Assembly (NCBI RefSeq): GCF_030813055.1 | Contig: NZ_JAUSTW010000004.1 | Location: 372,001 to 436,000 of the forward strand | Length of the DNA: 64,000 nucleotides | Direction of reading: 5' to 3' | Source of the DNA: Neobacillus ginsengisoli | GTDB taxonomy: Bacteria; Bacillota; Bacilli; Bacillales_B; DSM-18226 | Shown here: positions 1 through 7,991 of the stretch, in pieces | Layout of the letters: every line of letters starts with the position of its first letter | Numbering within the stretch: the stretch's first letter is position 1 | Notes under the pieces: generated by a model | Database searches by the model: none | Seen by the model: the letters and a program-made list of their open reading frames with translations, nothing else | What the model was told of the DNA's origin: nothing | Translations under genes and position numbers: made by a program

Positions 1-361
1 TAGATTCTAGTAACCTCTTAATTTTTAATAAATCATCCTGAAGGGTTTCTGTCACCGGTTCGAGTAAAATATCAATCGTTCCATTACACCCTGCCCCCTG
101 CCCCCATGCTAAGTCCGTTTCCTCGCGCATATCATATTGCAGAGTTTTTACCTTCCATTTTTGAAAAACTTCTTGAGCTTGTAATGCCAAATCTGATTCT
201 AAGCAGCCTGCACTCAACATCCCGATTCGGGACTCATCTTCGAATAATAACATCATGGAACCTTCTTTTTTATATGCCGATCCTGCAACGGCAATAATCG
301 TTGCTAACACTTTTTTCCCCGGTTGTTCAAGACATTCAAGAATTCGATATATATCCTCCAT
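1..361 (-). CDS. XdhC/CoxI family protein (N-terminal part, cut by window edge)
   Basis: The reverse strand reads an open frame of 120 codons from an ATG at 361 to the window edge. It begins MEDIYRILECLEQPGKKVL and continues through GSAYKKEGSMML, GMLSAGCLESDL and GQGAGCNGTIDILLEPV. These are the glycine- and cysteine-bearing motifs of the XdhC/CoxI N-terminal domain. XdhC proteins bind molybdenum cofactor and help sulfurate or insert it into xanthine dehydrogenase/CO-dehydrogenase-type hydroxylases (established for the family). A good ribosome binding site (AAGGTGGGG) precedes the start. The C-terminal Rossmann domain, if present, and any partner hydrolase genes lie outside the window, so the specific role is open. 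Confidence 0.8.
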   Translation of the reverse strand, partial: MEDIYRILECLEQPGKKVLATIIAVAGSAYKKEGSMMLLFEDESRIGMLSAGCLESDLALQAQEVFQKWKVKTLQYDMREETDLAWGQGAGCNGTIDILLEPVTETLQDDLLKIKRLLES

Positions 362-495
362 TCCGATCCCCACCTTAGACACAAAAAATTCCTACTCTAT
401 TTATATTTATGATGAGGCTATTCCTAGAAGAGATAATTATTTTTTACCGGCAATCATATTTATATTGAAAATGAATGTTGTAAGGGGCGGTAACG

Positions 496-2037
496 ATGAA
501 GTTGACAAAATTTAAAGACCCGCTGCCTATTCCACCTGTTTTAAAGTCGAAGTGGCGAACAGAGGAATACACCTATTATGAAGTATTTATGCAGGAAACA
601 AAGCAGTCATTTCATAGTGAATTACCGAAAACAACTATTTGGGGATATGAAGGGATTTATCCCGGCCCTACAATTGAAGCAGAGATGGGGGAAAGGGTAT
701 TTGTCAAGTGGATGAATGACCTACCGGAAAGGCATCTTTTTCCGATAGACCATACTGTTCATGGTGCCGAAAAGGAAAAGTCTACTGTCAGAACCGTTGT
801 CCATTTACATGGCGGCCGAACAGAGCCGGCCAGTGATGGCTATCCTGATGCGTGGTTCACAAAAGGGTTCGCATCACAAGGTCCCTTTTTCGAAAAAATG
901 ATTTATGAATATCAGAATAGGCAAAGTTCCCGTACTCTTTGGTATCATGACCACGCCATTGGGGTGACCCGGCTGAATATTTATGCCGGCTTGGCAGGAT
1001 TTTACCTTATTAGGGATTCTCAAGAACGTTCCTTAAATCTGCCAACCAGCAAGCATGAAATTCCGTTAATGATTCAGGATCGTTCCTTCCATGAGGATGG
1101 TTCTTTGTTTTATCCGGAGCAGCCTGAGGATAATAAGTCCGGAATAACCCCTTCTATCATTCCATCTTTTTTTGGTGACACAATTGTGGTGAATGGGAAG
1201 GTTTGGCCCTATCTCGAAGTTGAACCGAGAAAGTACCGTTTCCGGATGTTAAATGGTGCAAATGCCCGCTTTTTTCGGTTGAACATGGATTCGGGGCAGC
1301 TGTTTTTTCAGATTGGGAGTGATAGTGGTTTTCTTGAACAGCCTGTGGGTGTAAAATCGTTGCTGCTTGCTCCTGCTGAGCGTGCTGATGTCATTATTGA
1401 TTTTTCTAATCTTGGAGGAAAATCCATCACATTAAAAAATGATGCACCAACACATTTTCCGATTGGTGACCCAGTTGATCCTCAAACTACGGGGATTGTC
1501 ATGCAGTTTCGCGTGACAAAGCTACTTTCTAGTATTGATACGAGCGTAATTCCAGCCAACATGGGAACCATTAATCGTCTACCTGTTCAATCTGCAGGCC
1601 AACACCGATTTTTAGAATTAAGCGAGGAGAAGGACTTGTACGGAAGATCCTTTTTTCTCTTAGATAAAAAGAAATGGGATGACCCGATTACAGAAAATCC
1701 CTGGCTTGGTTCAACTGAGATTTGGAATTTTGTTAATACAAATGGGGATGATCATCCGATCCATGTTCACCTTGTCCAATTTCAAATTCTCTTGAGACAG
1801 CCCTTTGATGTGGATCATTATAAAAATACAAGACAAATCAAATACACCGGGCCACCGGTTCTTCCTGAATTTGGTGAGCGCGGCTGGAAGGATACGGTTA
1901 AATGTCCCCCATCCCATGTAACAAGTATCATCATTCCGTTTTTCCCTTTTACAGGTCAGTATGTTTGGCATTGCCATATGCTTGAACATGAGGATTATGA
2001 AATGATGCGCCCTTATCAGGTACTGCCTCCGAGCTAA
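496..2037 (+). CDS. cotA: CotA-like multicopper oxidase (spore coat laccase)
   Basis: 513 residues, the same length as Bacillus subtilis CotA. All four copper-ligand motifs are present in order: HLHGG near residue 103, WYHDHAIG near 150, HPIHVHL near 421 and WHCHMLEHEDYEMM near the C-terminus, where the Met is the expected type-1 axial ligand. There is no signal peptide, as for CotA, which is packed onto the spore coat from the mother cell. Members oxidise phenolics, bilirubin or Mn(II) while reducing O2 to water. The start is set by AAGGGGCGG eight bases upstream of ATG. The gene stands alone and converges on the FUSC gene. I could not identify a convincing mother-cell sigma promoter, so sporulation control is inferred only from the family. 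Confidence 0.88.
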   Translation: MKLTKFKDPLPIPPVLKSKWRTEEYTYYEVFMQETKQSFHSELPKTTIWGYEGIYPGPTIEAEMGERVFVKWMNDLPERHLFPIDHTVHGAEKEKSTVRTVVHLHGGRTEPASDGYPDAWFTKGFASQGPFFEKMIYEYQNRQSSRTLWYHDHAIGVTRLNIYAGLAGFYLIRDSQERSLNLPTSKHEIPLMIQDRSFHEDGSLFYPEQPEDNKSGITPSIIPSFFGDTIVVNGKVWPYLEVEPRKYRFRMLNGANARFFRLNMDSGQLFFQIGSDSGFLEQPVGVKSLLLAPAERADVIIDFSNLGGKSITLKNDAPTHFPIGDPVDPQTTGIVMQFRVTKLLSSIDTSVIPANMGTINRLPVQSAGQHRFLELSEEKDLYGRSFFLLDKKKWDDPITENPWLGSTEIWNFVNTNGDDHPIHVHLVQFQILLRQPFDVDHYKNTRQIKYTGPPVLPEFGERGWKDTVKCPPSHVTSIIIPFFPFTGQYVWHCHMLEHEDYEMMRPYQVLPPS

Positions 2038-2068
2038 TCTTTGTTTCTCGGAAGTTCATTCATTTTTT

Positions 2069-3049
2069 TCAATAAACTAATGGTTTCATGATATAAAGCG
2101 ACTTGAAATTGTTGTTTCTCGAGTTCCTTTTCAAGGGACACCAGTAATGTTTCACCTGGCGGATTAAGCTCTGCCGGGTTTTTTTTGTATAAAAAAATGG
2201 ACTCAATGCTTTAAGCTGCTTTGCCCATTGTGTTTGCTGAAACGGTGTCATGGTCCCGGCATTGGACCATGACATTAAAATGTCTACTATCGAAGATAGG
2301 TAGGAATACCCCTGTGTTAGGAAATAAATTCGTTGTTTGCATTCCTGCAGCTCTTTTTCGCTCCTAGTTGCCCACGGGTTATATTTTAGACTATCCGTTG
2401 CATCCATAATATAATTTTTCACTTGATGAAGTTCCTGAAGCAGCTTCTTCGTTTCAATTTGAAGATTGTAACCTTCGTTTTTTTCAAGACCGGATTGGAC
2501 CCATTCTGAGACTTGGTTGAAGGTTTTTGTTAAATGAGTGCAGAAATGTTGAATACTTTTTGAAGCCTGTTTTGTAAAATTAGGCGGAGAGAGGAGCATA
2601 TGAATAAGGACAGCAATGATAGCACCAATTAAGGTATCACGAAAGCGGTCGATTGGGTATTCACCTGATTTATGCCCCATGACAAACACAAGCAAAACGG
2701 TTAATGCAACCTGATGAATCGCTGTTTCATCGCGTTTTAACCATTTTGCGATAAAGCTGCCTATGAGGATTAATAAGCCAAGTGTCCAACCATTTACTTT
2801 TAATTGTGGAGCAAGTAGTACGACCACCGCAATGCCAATAATGGTTCCGACCATCCGGTGATAAGAAAATCGAATCGAGCTATTTACGGTTGTTTGTAAG
2901 CAGAGAATGACAGAAATTGGTGCTAAATAAGGATGGTGTGACCCCGCCAACCTCGCTATTTCCCATGACAGGGCAGAGGCAATGGCAATCTTCCATATTA
3001 AAATTGTTTTATTTTCCATTTGTTTTTTTAGTTGGTTATTTTTTTTCAC
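2069..3049 (-). CDS. FUSC/aromatic acid exporter family membrane protein, probable C-terminal frameshift
   Basis: The N-terminal half carries several hydrophobic segments (WKIAIASALSWEIARLAG, LAPISVILCLQTTV, GTIIGIAVVVLLAP, LGLLILIGSFIAKWLKRD) typical of FUSC/ArAE proteins such as B. subtilis YgaE. A long helical cytoplasmic domain follows. Family members are membrane proteins proposed to export aromatic acids. The last 30 or so residues in this frame are not protein-like. A shift at an A8 run (2179-2186 on the + strand) opens a helical, charged tail that would end at 2034, directly against the cotA stop codon. So the true C-terminus is probably in the other frame, and the run is either a sequencing error, a mutation or a slippage site. 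The GTG start at 3049 follows GGGGATGG. Confidence 0.72.
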   Translation of the reverse strand: MKKNNQLKKQMENKTILIWKIAIASALSWEIARLAGSHHPYLAPISVILCLQTTVNSSIRFSYHRMVGTIIGIAVVVLLAPQLKVNGWTLGLLILIGSFIAKWLKRDETAIHQVALTVLLVFVMGHKSGEYPIDRFRDTLIGAIIAVLIHMLLSPPNFTKQASKSIQHFCTHLTKTFNQVSEWVQSGLEKNEGYNLQIETKKLLQELHQVKNYIMDATDSLKYNPWATRSEKELQECKQRIYFLTQGYSYLSSIVDILMSWSNAGTMTPFQQTQWAKQLKALSPFFYTKKTRQSLIRQVKHYWCPLKRNSRNNNFKSLYIMKPLVY

Positions 3050-3232
3050 TAATTACCATCCCCATGATAAAAATTCAGCACTTTTTACCTAGCTTTACCC
3101 TTCCCGTCAAGAATATCCGAAATGTACGAGAGAAATCCATTAAACCCTTTTTGACTAGACCTTTTCAATCAATCGGCAGCAGTGCTATTTACCCTTCAAG
3201 AATAGCTTTTCGGGATTCAAATTTTTAAAAAT

Positions 3233-3256
3233 GGAGCGCGGGTAGACCCGCGCTCC
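3233..3256 (-). terminator. Hairpin terminator downstream of ynfA-like gene
   Basis: Perfect 10-bp inverted repeat (GGAGCGCGGG / CCCGCGCTCC) with a 4-base loop, starting 16 bases after the YnfA stop codon. It is flanked by A- and T-rich tracts on both sides, so it may end transcription from both directions. Confidence 0.75.
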
Positions 3257-3272
3257 AAAAATTTAGTTGTTT

Positions 3273-3602
3273 TTATGTCTGTCTGGGTGCCCACAACATA
3301 ACGGTAACTCCTATTAAACAAATGATTGCACCTATCCAGTCATATAGGTCAGGTGTTTTTTTATCGACTCCCCAGCCCCATAGAACCGCTAAAATGATAA
3401 ATACACCGCCGTAAGCAGCATACACTCTTCCGAACGATGGGAAGGTTTGCAGGGTCGGGATAATCCCATAAATTATTAAGATAATGCTTCCCAAAATGCC
3501 GTACCAAAAAGGCTTACTCTCACGGAGCCAAAGCCACACCAAATACCCGCCGCCAATTTCAGCAATACCGGCCAAAATAAAAAATACCATTGCTTTAAAC
3601 AT
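3273..3602 (-). CDS. ynfA: UPF0060/YnfA family small membrane protein
   Basis: 109 residues forming four hydrophobic segments, with the family hallmarks [28 protein letters not shown] and [15 protein letters not shown]. The length equals that of the UPF0060 family (about 108-110). YnfA proteins resemble small-multidrug-resistance transporters in topology and have been linked to drug efflux in enterobacteria; the function in Bacillus is not established. Three closely spaced starts exist (3611 GTG, 3608 ATG, 3602 ATG). I favour 3602 because it leaves AAAGAG at a normal distance. The gene is monocistronic, with a strong hairpin after the stop. Confidence 0.85.
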   Translation of the reverse strand: MFKAMVFFILAGIAEIGGGYLVWLWLRESKPFWYGILGSIILIIYGIIPTLQTFPSFGRVYAAYGGVFIILAVLWGWGVDKKTPDLYDWIGAIICLIGVTVMLWAPRQT

Positions 3603-3650
3603 AATCATCACTCTTTAAATTAAATTAAAAATGTCCACCGACGGTGACTG

Positions 3651-3812
3651 TCACCGCATTAGTTTTTTAATGTTTTCTTTTGGGTCCCAACAATTGAATT
3701 TGTAGTTGGTTTTTGTTTCGTAGCCTAAACGGCTGCAAAAATAAGACATTCCTTGCGGTTTTTTCTCTATGGTGAAGTGCTTGCATGTTGCACAGCAATG
3801 GAAATTTTTCAT
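3651..3812 (-). CDS. Small Cys-rich conserved protein (53 aa)
   Basis: An unflagged short frame starting MKNFHCCATCKHF and ending KENIKKLMR. Five cysteines occur, including a CCATC cluster near the N-terminus, then YFCSRLGY and FNCWDP. This layout suggests a small zinc- or metal-binding fold, a guess from the Cys spacing alone. GGGGATT sits at good distance before the ATG. I recall similar short Cys-rich proteins in Bacillaceae but cannot name a family or function. It lies between the YnfA gene and a possible 25-codon frame, all on the same strand. Confidence 0.6.
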   Translation of the reverse strand: MKNFHCCATCKHFTIEKKPQGMSYFCSRLGYETKTNYKFNCWDPKENIKKLMR

Positions 3813-3834
3813 CGTAATCCCCATTTCTATTTTC

Positions 3835-3912
3835 TTAAACTATTAAATGTTCTTTCATAAATTGTTCATATTTTTTCGTTAAGCTAAAGACAGGTTCAGC
3901 AACGAGCCTCAC
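3835..3912 (-). CDS. Possible 25-aa small ORF
   Basis: A 25-codon frame with GTG start reads VRLVAEPVFSLTKKYEQF and ends EHLIV. It is preceded by a strong AAAGGGGGTGG motif. An alternative in-frame GTG lies two codons upstream. It is 22 bases upstream of the Cys-rich small protein on the same strand, so the two could be co-translated. The strong ribosome binding site and protein-like composition support it; its very small size argues for caution. No function is suggested. Confidence 0.35.
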   Translation of the reverse strand: MRLVAEPVFSLTKKYEQFMKEHLIV

Positions 3913-3941
3913 TTCCACCCCCTTTTAATATAGATATTGTT

Positions 3942-3970
3942 GGACCCGGCAGGTTGCCGGGTAATTTTTT
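3942..3970 (+). terminator. Hairpin with U-run on the + strand
   Basis: ACCCGGCA-GGT-TGCCGGGT is a perfect 8-bp stem followed by AATTTTTTT on the + strand. All nearby genes lie on the opposite strand, so the transcript it would end is unknown. It could be an antisense or small RNA. Confidence 0.4.
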
Positions 3971-4000
3971 TGTTCCCCAAACTTTTTATCTTTATGTCTC

Positions 4001-4444
4001 CTAATCTTTCTTCTCCATATAAATTTCCGGATTATCGATCACTTTAAAACCAAACTGAGCATAAAGTCCATGAGCATCATTTGTACATAACAGCATTTTC
4101 TCTACATTTATAAGCTCAGATTGCTCTGTCACTATTCCCATCATCCATTTCGATAATCCCTTTCCACGATATTCATTGACAATAAAAACGTCCATAATAT
4201 ACGCAAAACGGACAAAATCGCTAGCAGCACGAACAAACCTCACTTGCTTTGCCTTCCCGCTTTCCGGATTCCCCTCGTACACGCCAAAACAAATGGAAGA
4301 ATGATCAATTGATTTTCTGACAGACTCTACTGAAATCCCTTTGGCCCAGTATGAGTCCACACTCAGGAATTGATGAATGACATCAATATCCAAGTATTGT
4401 TTATCCGTACTAATTGTAAAACCATCCTTCTCCCAAAAAGACAT
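4001..4444 (-). CDS. GNAT family N-acetyltransferase
   Basis: 147 residues with the acetyl-CoA pyrophosphate-binding loop EYRGKGLSKWMM (motif A, around residue 93) preceded by the beta strand YIMDVFIVN, and a C-terminal LYAQFGFKVI motif common to the fold. GNAT enzymes transfer acetyl groups from acetyl-CoA to amines of small molecules or proteins; the acceptor cannot be predicted here. The gene appears monocistronic. The start codon follows AGGTGA. Confidence 0.8.
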   Translation of the reverse strand: MSFWEKDGFTISTDKQYLDIDVIHQFLSVDSYWAKGISVESVRKSIDHSSICFGVYEGNPESGKAKQVRFVRAASDFVRFAYIMDVFIVNEYRGKGLSKWMMGIVTEQSELINVEKMLLCTNDAHGLYAQFGFKVIDNPEIYMEKKD

Positions 4445-4493
4445 GATTTTATCACCTTTCTATTTTAAAAAATAAAATATATAAATTTTTGAC

Positions 4494-4576
4494 TTTGAGA
4501 ATTGTCCTGCTCCACAAGAGTAAGCTTCTGAAACGCTCCAGTCCTGTCGTTCGCTAAACAGGCGCTACCGCTTTTC
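4494..4576 (-). repeat. Shortened copy of a dispersed repeat (copy 1)
   Basis: On the minus strand this stretch matches both ends of the element at 10816-10979: an AAAGCGGnAGCG...GACAGGACTGGAGCG block and a GGAGCnGGACAATTCTCAAAG block. The middle is deleted. It lies in the gap between the GNAT gene and the 116-aa hypothetical gene. Confidence 0.7.
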
Positions 4577-4632
4577 TTTGTATACTTCTCGTCAACCATG
4601 TCAATAACAATACCATATCACGATGAAGGCCG

Positions 4633-4983
4633 GTGTTTATCATAAAGGGTATTTATTTTATCAATGAACGTATTTGCCTAAATGAATTATCCAAGGAAGA
4701 AAGTTTTTCCATCCAAGCACAATCCATCCAACATTATATTCAAGCTCAAAACATTCAAGTCGTAAAACTTAATCCGTATCAACTAAAAGACTATTACACC
4801 ATCCCTCATGCACTTTTATATGATTTAAAACAGACTAAAGTACAACTTGATTGTTTAATTTTCCACTCTACAGAAGTAATTGAGGATTTTATCTATTCCT
4901 ATCCAGCAAAATGGATTATTTTAAAAAGTTATTTTACAGAAGTAATTACACTAATTAATGATCATGCAAGAAGAGTGGTCTAA
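4633..4983 (+). CDS. Hypothetical protein (116 aa), weakly resolvase-like
   Basis: GTG start (4633) with only a modest upstream GAAGG. The product has no membrane segment or signal peptide. The stretch KEESFSIQAQSIQHYIQAQN weakly recalls the region after the catalytic serine in serine-recombinase N-terminal domains (xxxSIxxQxxxxxxYI). The catalytic serine motif itself is absent, and the preceding bases read a short MKAGVY frame ten bases out of phase, so a decayed or repurposed resolvase domain is possible. This is speculation. The last bases overlap the stop of the convergent TVP38 gene by four nucleotides. Confidence 0.5.
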   Translation: MFIIKGIYFINERICLNELSKEESFSIQAQSIQHYIQAQNIQVVKLNPYQLKDYYTIPHALLYDLKQTKVQLDCLIFHSTEVIEDFIYSYPAKWIILKSYFTEVITLINDHARRVV

Positions 4984-5603
4984 CTGGTTTTAGACATTCT
5001 CCGATAAACGATGACAAAATTAATCAGGAAGACAATGACTAAATAAAGACCGTATAAACCGACAGAGTAAAGCTTGTTGCTGCTAAATGAAGCTCCCACA
5101 TAGGATAAAAGGAGAATATTTGGAATTTTCCCAATAGTAGAGGCGGTAAAGAATGTCAACCATCTGACCTTACTTAAACCGCAAATTGTATTAACAACAG
5201 GTGCCGGAATCACAGGAATTAAACGCGATGTTATAATCGCAATAAAGGAATTCCGGTTGAAAAAGCCTTCGTACTCCTGGACTTTTGGGTATTTCAGCAG
5301 TTTTTCCCTGGCAAAATCCCGAAAACCATACCTGCTTAAAAAGAAGAAACCCATCGTACCAATCATTGCACCTGCCAAAGATACAACCGCCCCTTGAGTT
5401 GTCCCAAATACTGCGCCAATGATTCCTGCTAAAACCGTAAATGGAATGATTGGAAAAAAAACACAGATTGCGACGAGGAGCATACTAATAAAAATTGATA
5501 AGGTTCCTCCTTCTTTGATAATGTGTAATAGTTCATCCTTTTGGAGGAATCCAATGGCAATTATTAATATTAAAATACATATACTTGCTATTCTTTTAAG
5601 CAT
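4980..5603 (-). CDS. TVP38/TMEM64 family (DedA-like) membrane protein
   Basis: 207 residues with about five to six hydrophobic segments and the SNARE-associated/VTT domain signature: FFPIIPFTVLAGIIGAVFG, then F..RNSFIAIITSRLIPVIPAPVVNTICGLSKVRW split around the conserved arginine and prolines. Family members such as B. subtilis YdjZ and YtxB are distant DedA relatives thought to move or scramble lipids. A start at 5603 is favoured because AAGGAAA precedes it at the right spacing; an in-frame ATG at 5648 has no such site. Monocistronic. Confidence 0.82.
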   Translation of the reverse strand: MLKRIASICILILIIAIGFLQKDELLHIIKEGGTLSIFISMLLVAICVFFPIIPFTVLAGIIGAVFGTTQGAVVSLAGAMIGTMGFFFLSRYGFRDFAREKLLKYPKVQEYEGFFNRNSFIAIITSRLIPVIPAPVVNTICGLSKVRWLTFFTASTIGKIPNILLLSYVGASFSSNKLYSVGLYGLYLVIVFLINFVIVYRRMSKTS

Positions 5604-5720
5604 TGTTGTTTCCTTTCCACTTCTTTTTATTTGATTTAATATATCCATAATACTACATTAATAAAATTAAAATAGGGAAATCCCCCCCTAAAAATAACAC
5701 CATTTATCTAATATTTTAAA

Positions 5721-5766
5721 AAAAGATTAGGCCCTTAATCGATTGATAAAAGGGCCTAATCTTTTT
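5721..5766 (-). terminator. Terminator after the LysM-NlpC/P60 gene
   Basis: A 12-bp perfect stem (GATTAGGCCCTT / AAGGGCCTAATC) with A-tract and T-tract on either side, positioned just after the stop of the wall hydrolase. It looks bidirectional. Confidence 0.85.
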
Positions 5767-5771
5767 GCCTA

Positions 5772-6356
5772 TTAAAAAGCTGTTCTTGCACCTAAATAAA
5801 TTGGTTTCCAGTAGGTTGTGGATATGTCAGCAATTGTAATTCCTTTAGAACCGGCATGAATCATTTGGTTATTGCCTAAATAGATTCCGACATGTGATAC
5901 TCCAGTTCCACTTGTATTAAAAAATACAAGGTCGCCTGGATTCGGGGTGGTAATAGATTTCATCCCTGCCCATTGAGTAGATGTTGTCCGCGGTATGGAC
6001 ACCCCCACTTTTGCATACACGTATTGGGCAAAGCCGCTGCAATCAAAACCAGACGGGGTGCTGCCTCCCCATAAATACGGTGTACCTATGTATTTTTTTG
6101 CTTCTGTGATGATTGCCTGTCTTTTTGCAGCAGTTGGCGCTACCAATGAAAGGTTCTGATTTACATAGATTGTATCACTTGTTAGATGATTCCATAGTTT
6201 TAGATTAGCAATGGACACTTTGGTTGTTTGCGAGATTTTCCAGAGTGTGTCCCCGGATTGGACCGTGTAGGCAGTTCCTTGTGCACTTACTTGTGCACCA
6301 AAAGCAGTAAACAAGATACCAGCAGTTGCAACAGCTGTTAGTAGATGTTTTTTCAT
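5772..6356 (-). CDS. Secreted LysM-NlpC/P60 peptidoglycan DL-endopeptidase
   Basis: 194 residues. A signal peptide (MKKHLLTAVATAGILFTAFG, cleavage likely after VSA) is followed by one LysM domain (YTVQSGDTLWKISQTT...) and a C-terminal NlpC/P60 domain of about 110 residues. The catalytic Cys is in GFDCSGFAQYVY and the catalytic His in VSHVGIYLGNNQMIHAG. Such enzymes cut gamma-D-Glu-meso-DAP bonds in wall peptides, as LytF and CwlS do in B. subtilis during cell separation. With a single LysM this is a short member. AAAGGAG precedes the start. It is separated from neighbours by a strong terminator. Confidence 0.9.
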   Translation of the reverse strand: MKKHLLTAVATAGILFTAFGAQVSAQGTAYTVQSGDTLWKISQTTKVSIANLKLWNHLTSDTIYVNQNLSLVAPTAAKRQAIITEAKKYIGTPYLWGGSTPSGFDCSGFAQYVYAKVGVSIPRTTSTQWAGMKSITTPNPGDLVFFNTSGTGVSHVGIYLGNNQMIHAGSKGITIADISTTYWKPIYLGARTAF

Positions 6357-6409
6357 TGAAGAGCTCCTTTAATATCGTGGTGTAACTTCATCTTAATGGA
6401 GGTTGCCCT

Positions 6410-6529
6410 ATGAAAAAAACATCCAATATGTGGTTACGATGGAAGTACATTCCTCATCAGGTAACGAAAGCCCTTAATGTAACAAACAATAGAAAAGTGA
6501 CCAGCCCTTGTAACAAAAGGGAAAACTAA
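6410..6529 (+). CDS. Possible 39-aa basic small ORF
   Basis: ATG at 6410 has an excellent site (TGGAGG, seven bases upstream). The frame reads MKKTSNMWLRWKYIPHQVTK and ends CNKREN: basic, aromatic-rich at the N-terminus, one cysteine. It lies in the otherwise empty divergent region between the wall hydrolase and the radical SAM gene. I do not recognise it. The ribosome binding site is the main support. Confidence 0.4.
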   Translation: MKKTSNMWLRWKYIPHQVTKALNVTNNRKVTSPCNKREN

Positions 6530-6748
6530 TAATTATTTTGATAAATATTTGATAGTTTGTAATGTTACCGTAATATAATTGTAATAATCTATCTTAAAGT
6601 AGTTTTTACCAAATGATTAAAGGCACTTGAATGGAATGTAGAAATATTGTAACAACCCCTCCAAGCACCAGAGGCAGGCAAAATTATAATTAACCTATAG
6701 AAACAATTTTAATGGTTTTAAAAATAATAACGAATCATGGTGATGAAG

Positions 6749-7930
6749 ATGCAAGGAATAAGTAAAGGGCATCCACATGGAATGGGCCACCCACACGGAC
6801 ATGGAAAAGTAATTGATTATGATGTAAACCCTTTTATTGTCATTTGGGAGGTTACAAGAGCCTGCCAATTAAAATGTGTACACTGCAGGGCAGATGCACA
6901 AATCACTCCTGATCCACGGGAATTAACGCATGAAGAAGGAATTAATTTAATCGATCAAATCTATGAAATGGATAATCCGATGCTCGTTTTCACCGGCGGG
7001 GATTGCATGTTGAGAGAGGACCTTTTCGAGCTTGCTGATTATGCCGTTAAAAAAGGAATGCGGGTCTCGATGACACCGAGTGCAACTGCAAATGTAACAA
7101 AAGAGAAAATGGAACGAGCTAAGGAAGTGGGGCTTTCTCGCTGGGGCTTTAGTTTGGACGGTCCAACACCGGAAATTCATGACCATTTCCGTGGAACTCC
7201 AGGTTCATTTAATCTTACACTCGAAAAAATTAAATACTTAAACGAATTAGATATGCCGCTTCAAATCAATACAGTTATTTCCCGTTATAACTATGATCAC
7301 CTTGAGGAAATGGCAAAATTGGTAGGAGAACTGAAAGCCGTCATGTGGTACATTTTCTTGCTAGTACCAACAGGTAGAGGCCAATTAGATGCTTGTATTA
7401 GCCCTGCCGATCATGAAAAAGTGTTTCGCTGGTTGTACGATTTAAGCAAAACTGCACCGTACGACATAAAAACTACTGCAGCACAGCATTATCGCCGTAT
7501 TGTTTTGCAACAAAAAACACGTGATCATTTAATTGAAAAAGGCGAAATTCGTTACGAAGATTCCATTACAACTGATTTTGCCTCCTTGCATGACGGCCTG
7601 AAACGCGCTCCAAAAGGAGTGAATGATGGAAATGGCTTTGCCTTCGTTACTCATATTGGCGATGTTGTGCCAAGCGGATTGCTCCCGATTGTCGGCGGAA
7701 ACGTTCGAGATACCCCACTGGCAGAGATCTATCGTGAAGCAAAAGTTTTTAAGGATTTACGTCAGCCTGAAAACTATAAAGGAAAATGCGGTGTATGTGA
7801 ATATAACAAAATGTGCGGCGGTTCCCGATCACGAACCTATGCAGTAACGGGTGATTATATGGAAAGCGAGCCTTTCTGCGTTTATATTCCACAATCGATG
7901 CGGAATAAAGAAACTGCGCCAAGCGTGTAA
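6749..7930 (+). CDS. Radical SAM/SPASM protein with His-rich N-terminus
   Basis: 393 residues from the chosen start. The N-terminus carries an unusual HPHGMGHPHGHG run, then the radical SAM cluster motif CQLKCVHC (Cx3Cx2C) at about residues 39-46. The SAM-binding TGGDCMLREDL follows, and a C-terminal SPASM-type CGVCEYNKMCGGSRSR region for an extra Fe-S cluster. It looks like the TIGR04053-type family, related to heme-modifying AhbD/NirJ enzymes; the substrate is unknown. Upstream in-frame ATGs at 6737 and 6743 exist, but only 6749 has a suitably placed GGTGA. The His run may bind metal (inference). Monocistronic with its own terminator. Confidence 0.85.
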   Translation: MQGISKGHPHGMGHPHGHGKVIDYDVNPFIVIWEVTRACQLKCVHCRADAQITPDPRELTHEEGINLIDQIYEMDNPMLVFTGGDCMLREDLFELADYAVKKGMRVSMTPSATANVTKEKMERAKEVGLSRWGFSLDGPTPEIHDHFRGTPGSFNLTLEKIKYLNELDMPLQINTVISRYNYDHLEEMAKLVGELKAVMWYIFLLVPTGRGQLDACISPADHEKVFRWLYDLSKTAPYDIKTTAAQHYRRIVLQQKTRDHLIEKGEIRYEDSITTDFASLHDGLKRAPKGVNDGNGFAFVTHIGDVVPSGLLPIVGGNVRDTPLAEIYREAKVFKDLRQPENYKGKCGVCEYNKMCGGSRSRTYAVTGDYMESEPFCVYIPQSMRNKETAPSV

Positions 7931-7962
7931 TTTTTATATTTTTCCTATAATTTTATAAAATT

Positions 7963-7991
7963 AAAGAGGCTGAATTTTCTCAGCCTCTTTT
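7963..7991 (+). terminator. Terminator after the radical SAM gene
   Basis: AAAGAGGCTGA / TCAGCCTCTTT stem with TTTT tail, about 30 bases after the stop codon. Confidence 0.85.

Noticed and set aside
362..495. SigK promoter for cotA
   Set aside because: A CATATTTAT stretch resembles part of a SigK -10, but the spacing and -35 element do not fit.
106..515. Short + strand frames at the window start
   Set aside because: They overlap the antisense of the XdhC gene and the cotA leader; no ribosome binding sites, and the minus strand has a clear protein family match.
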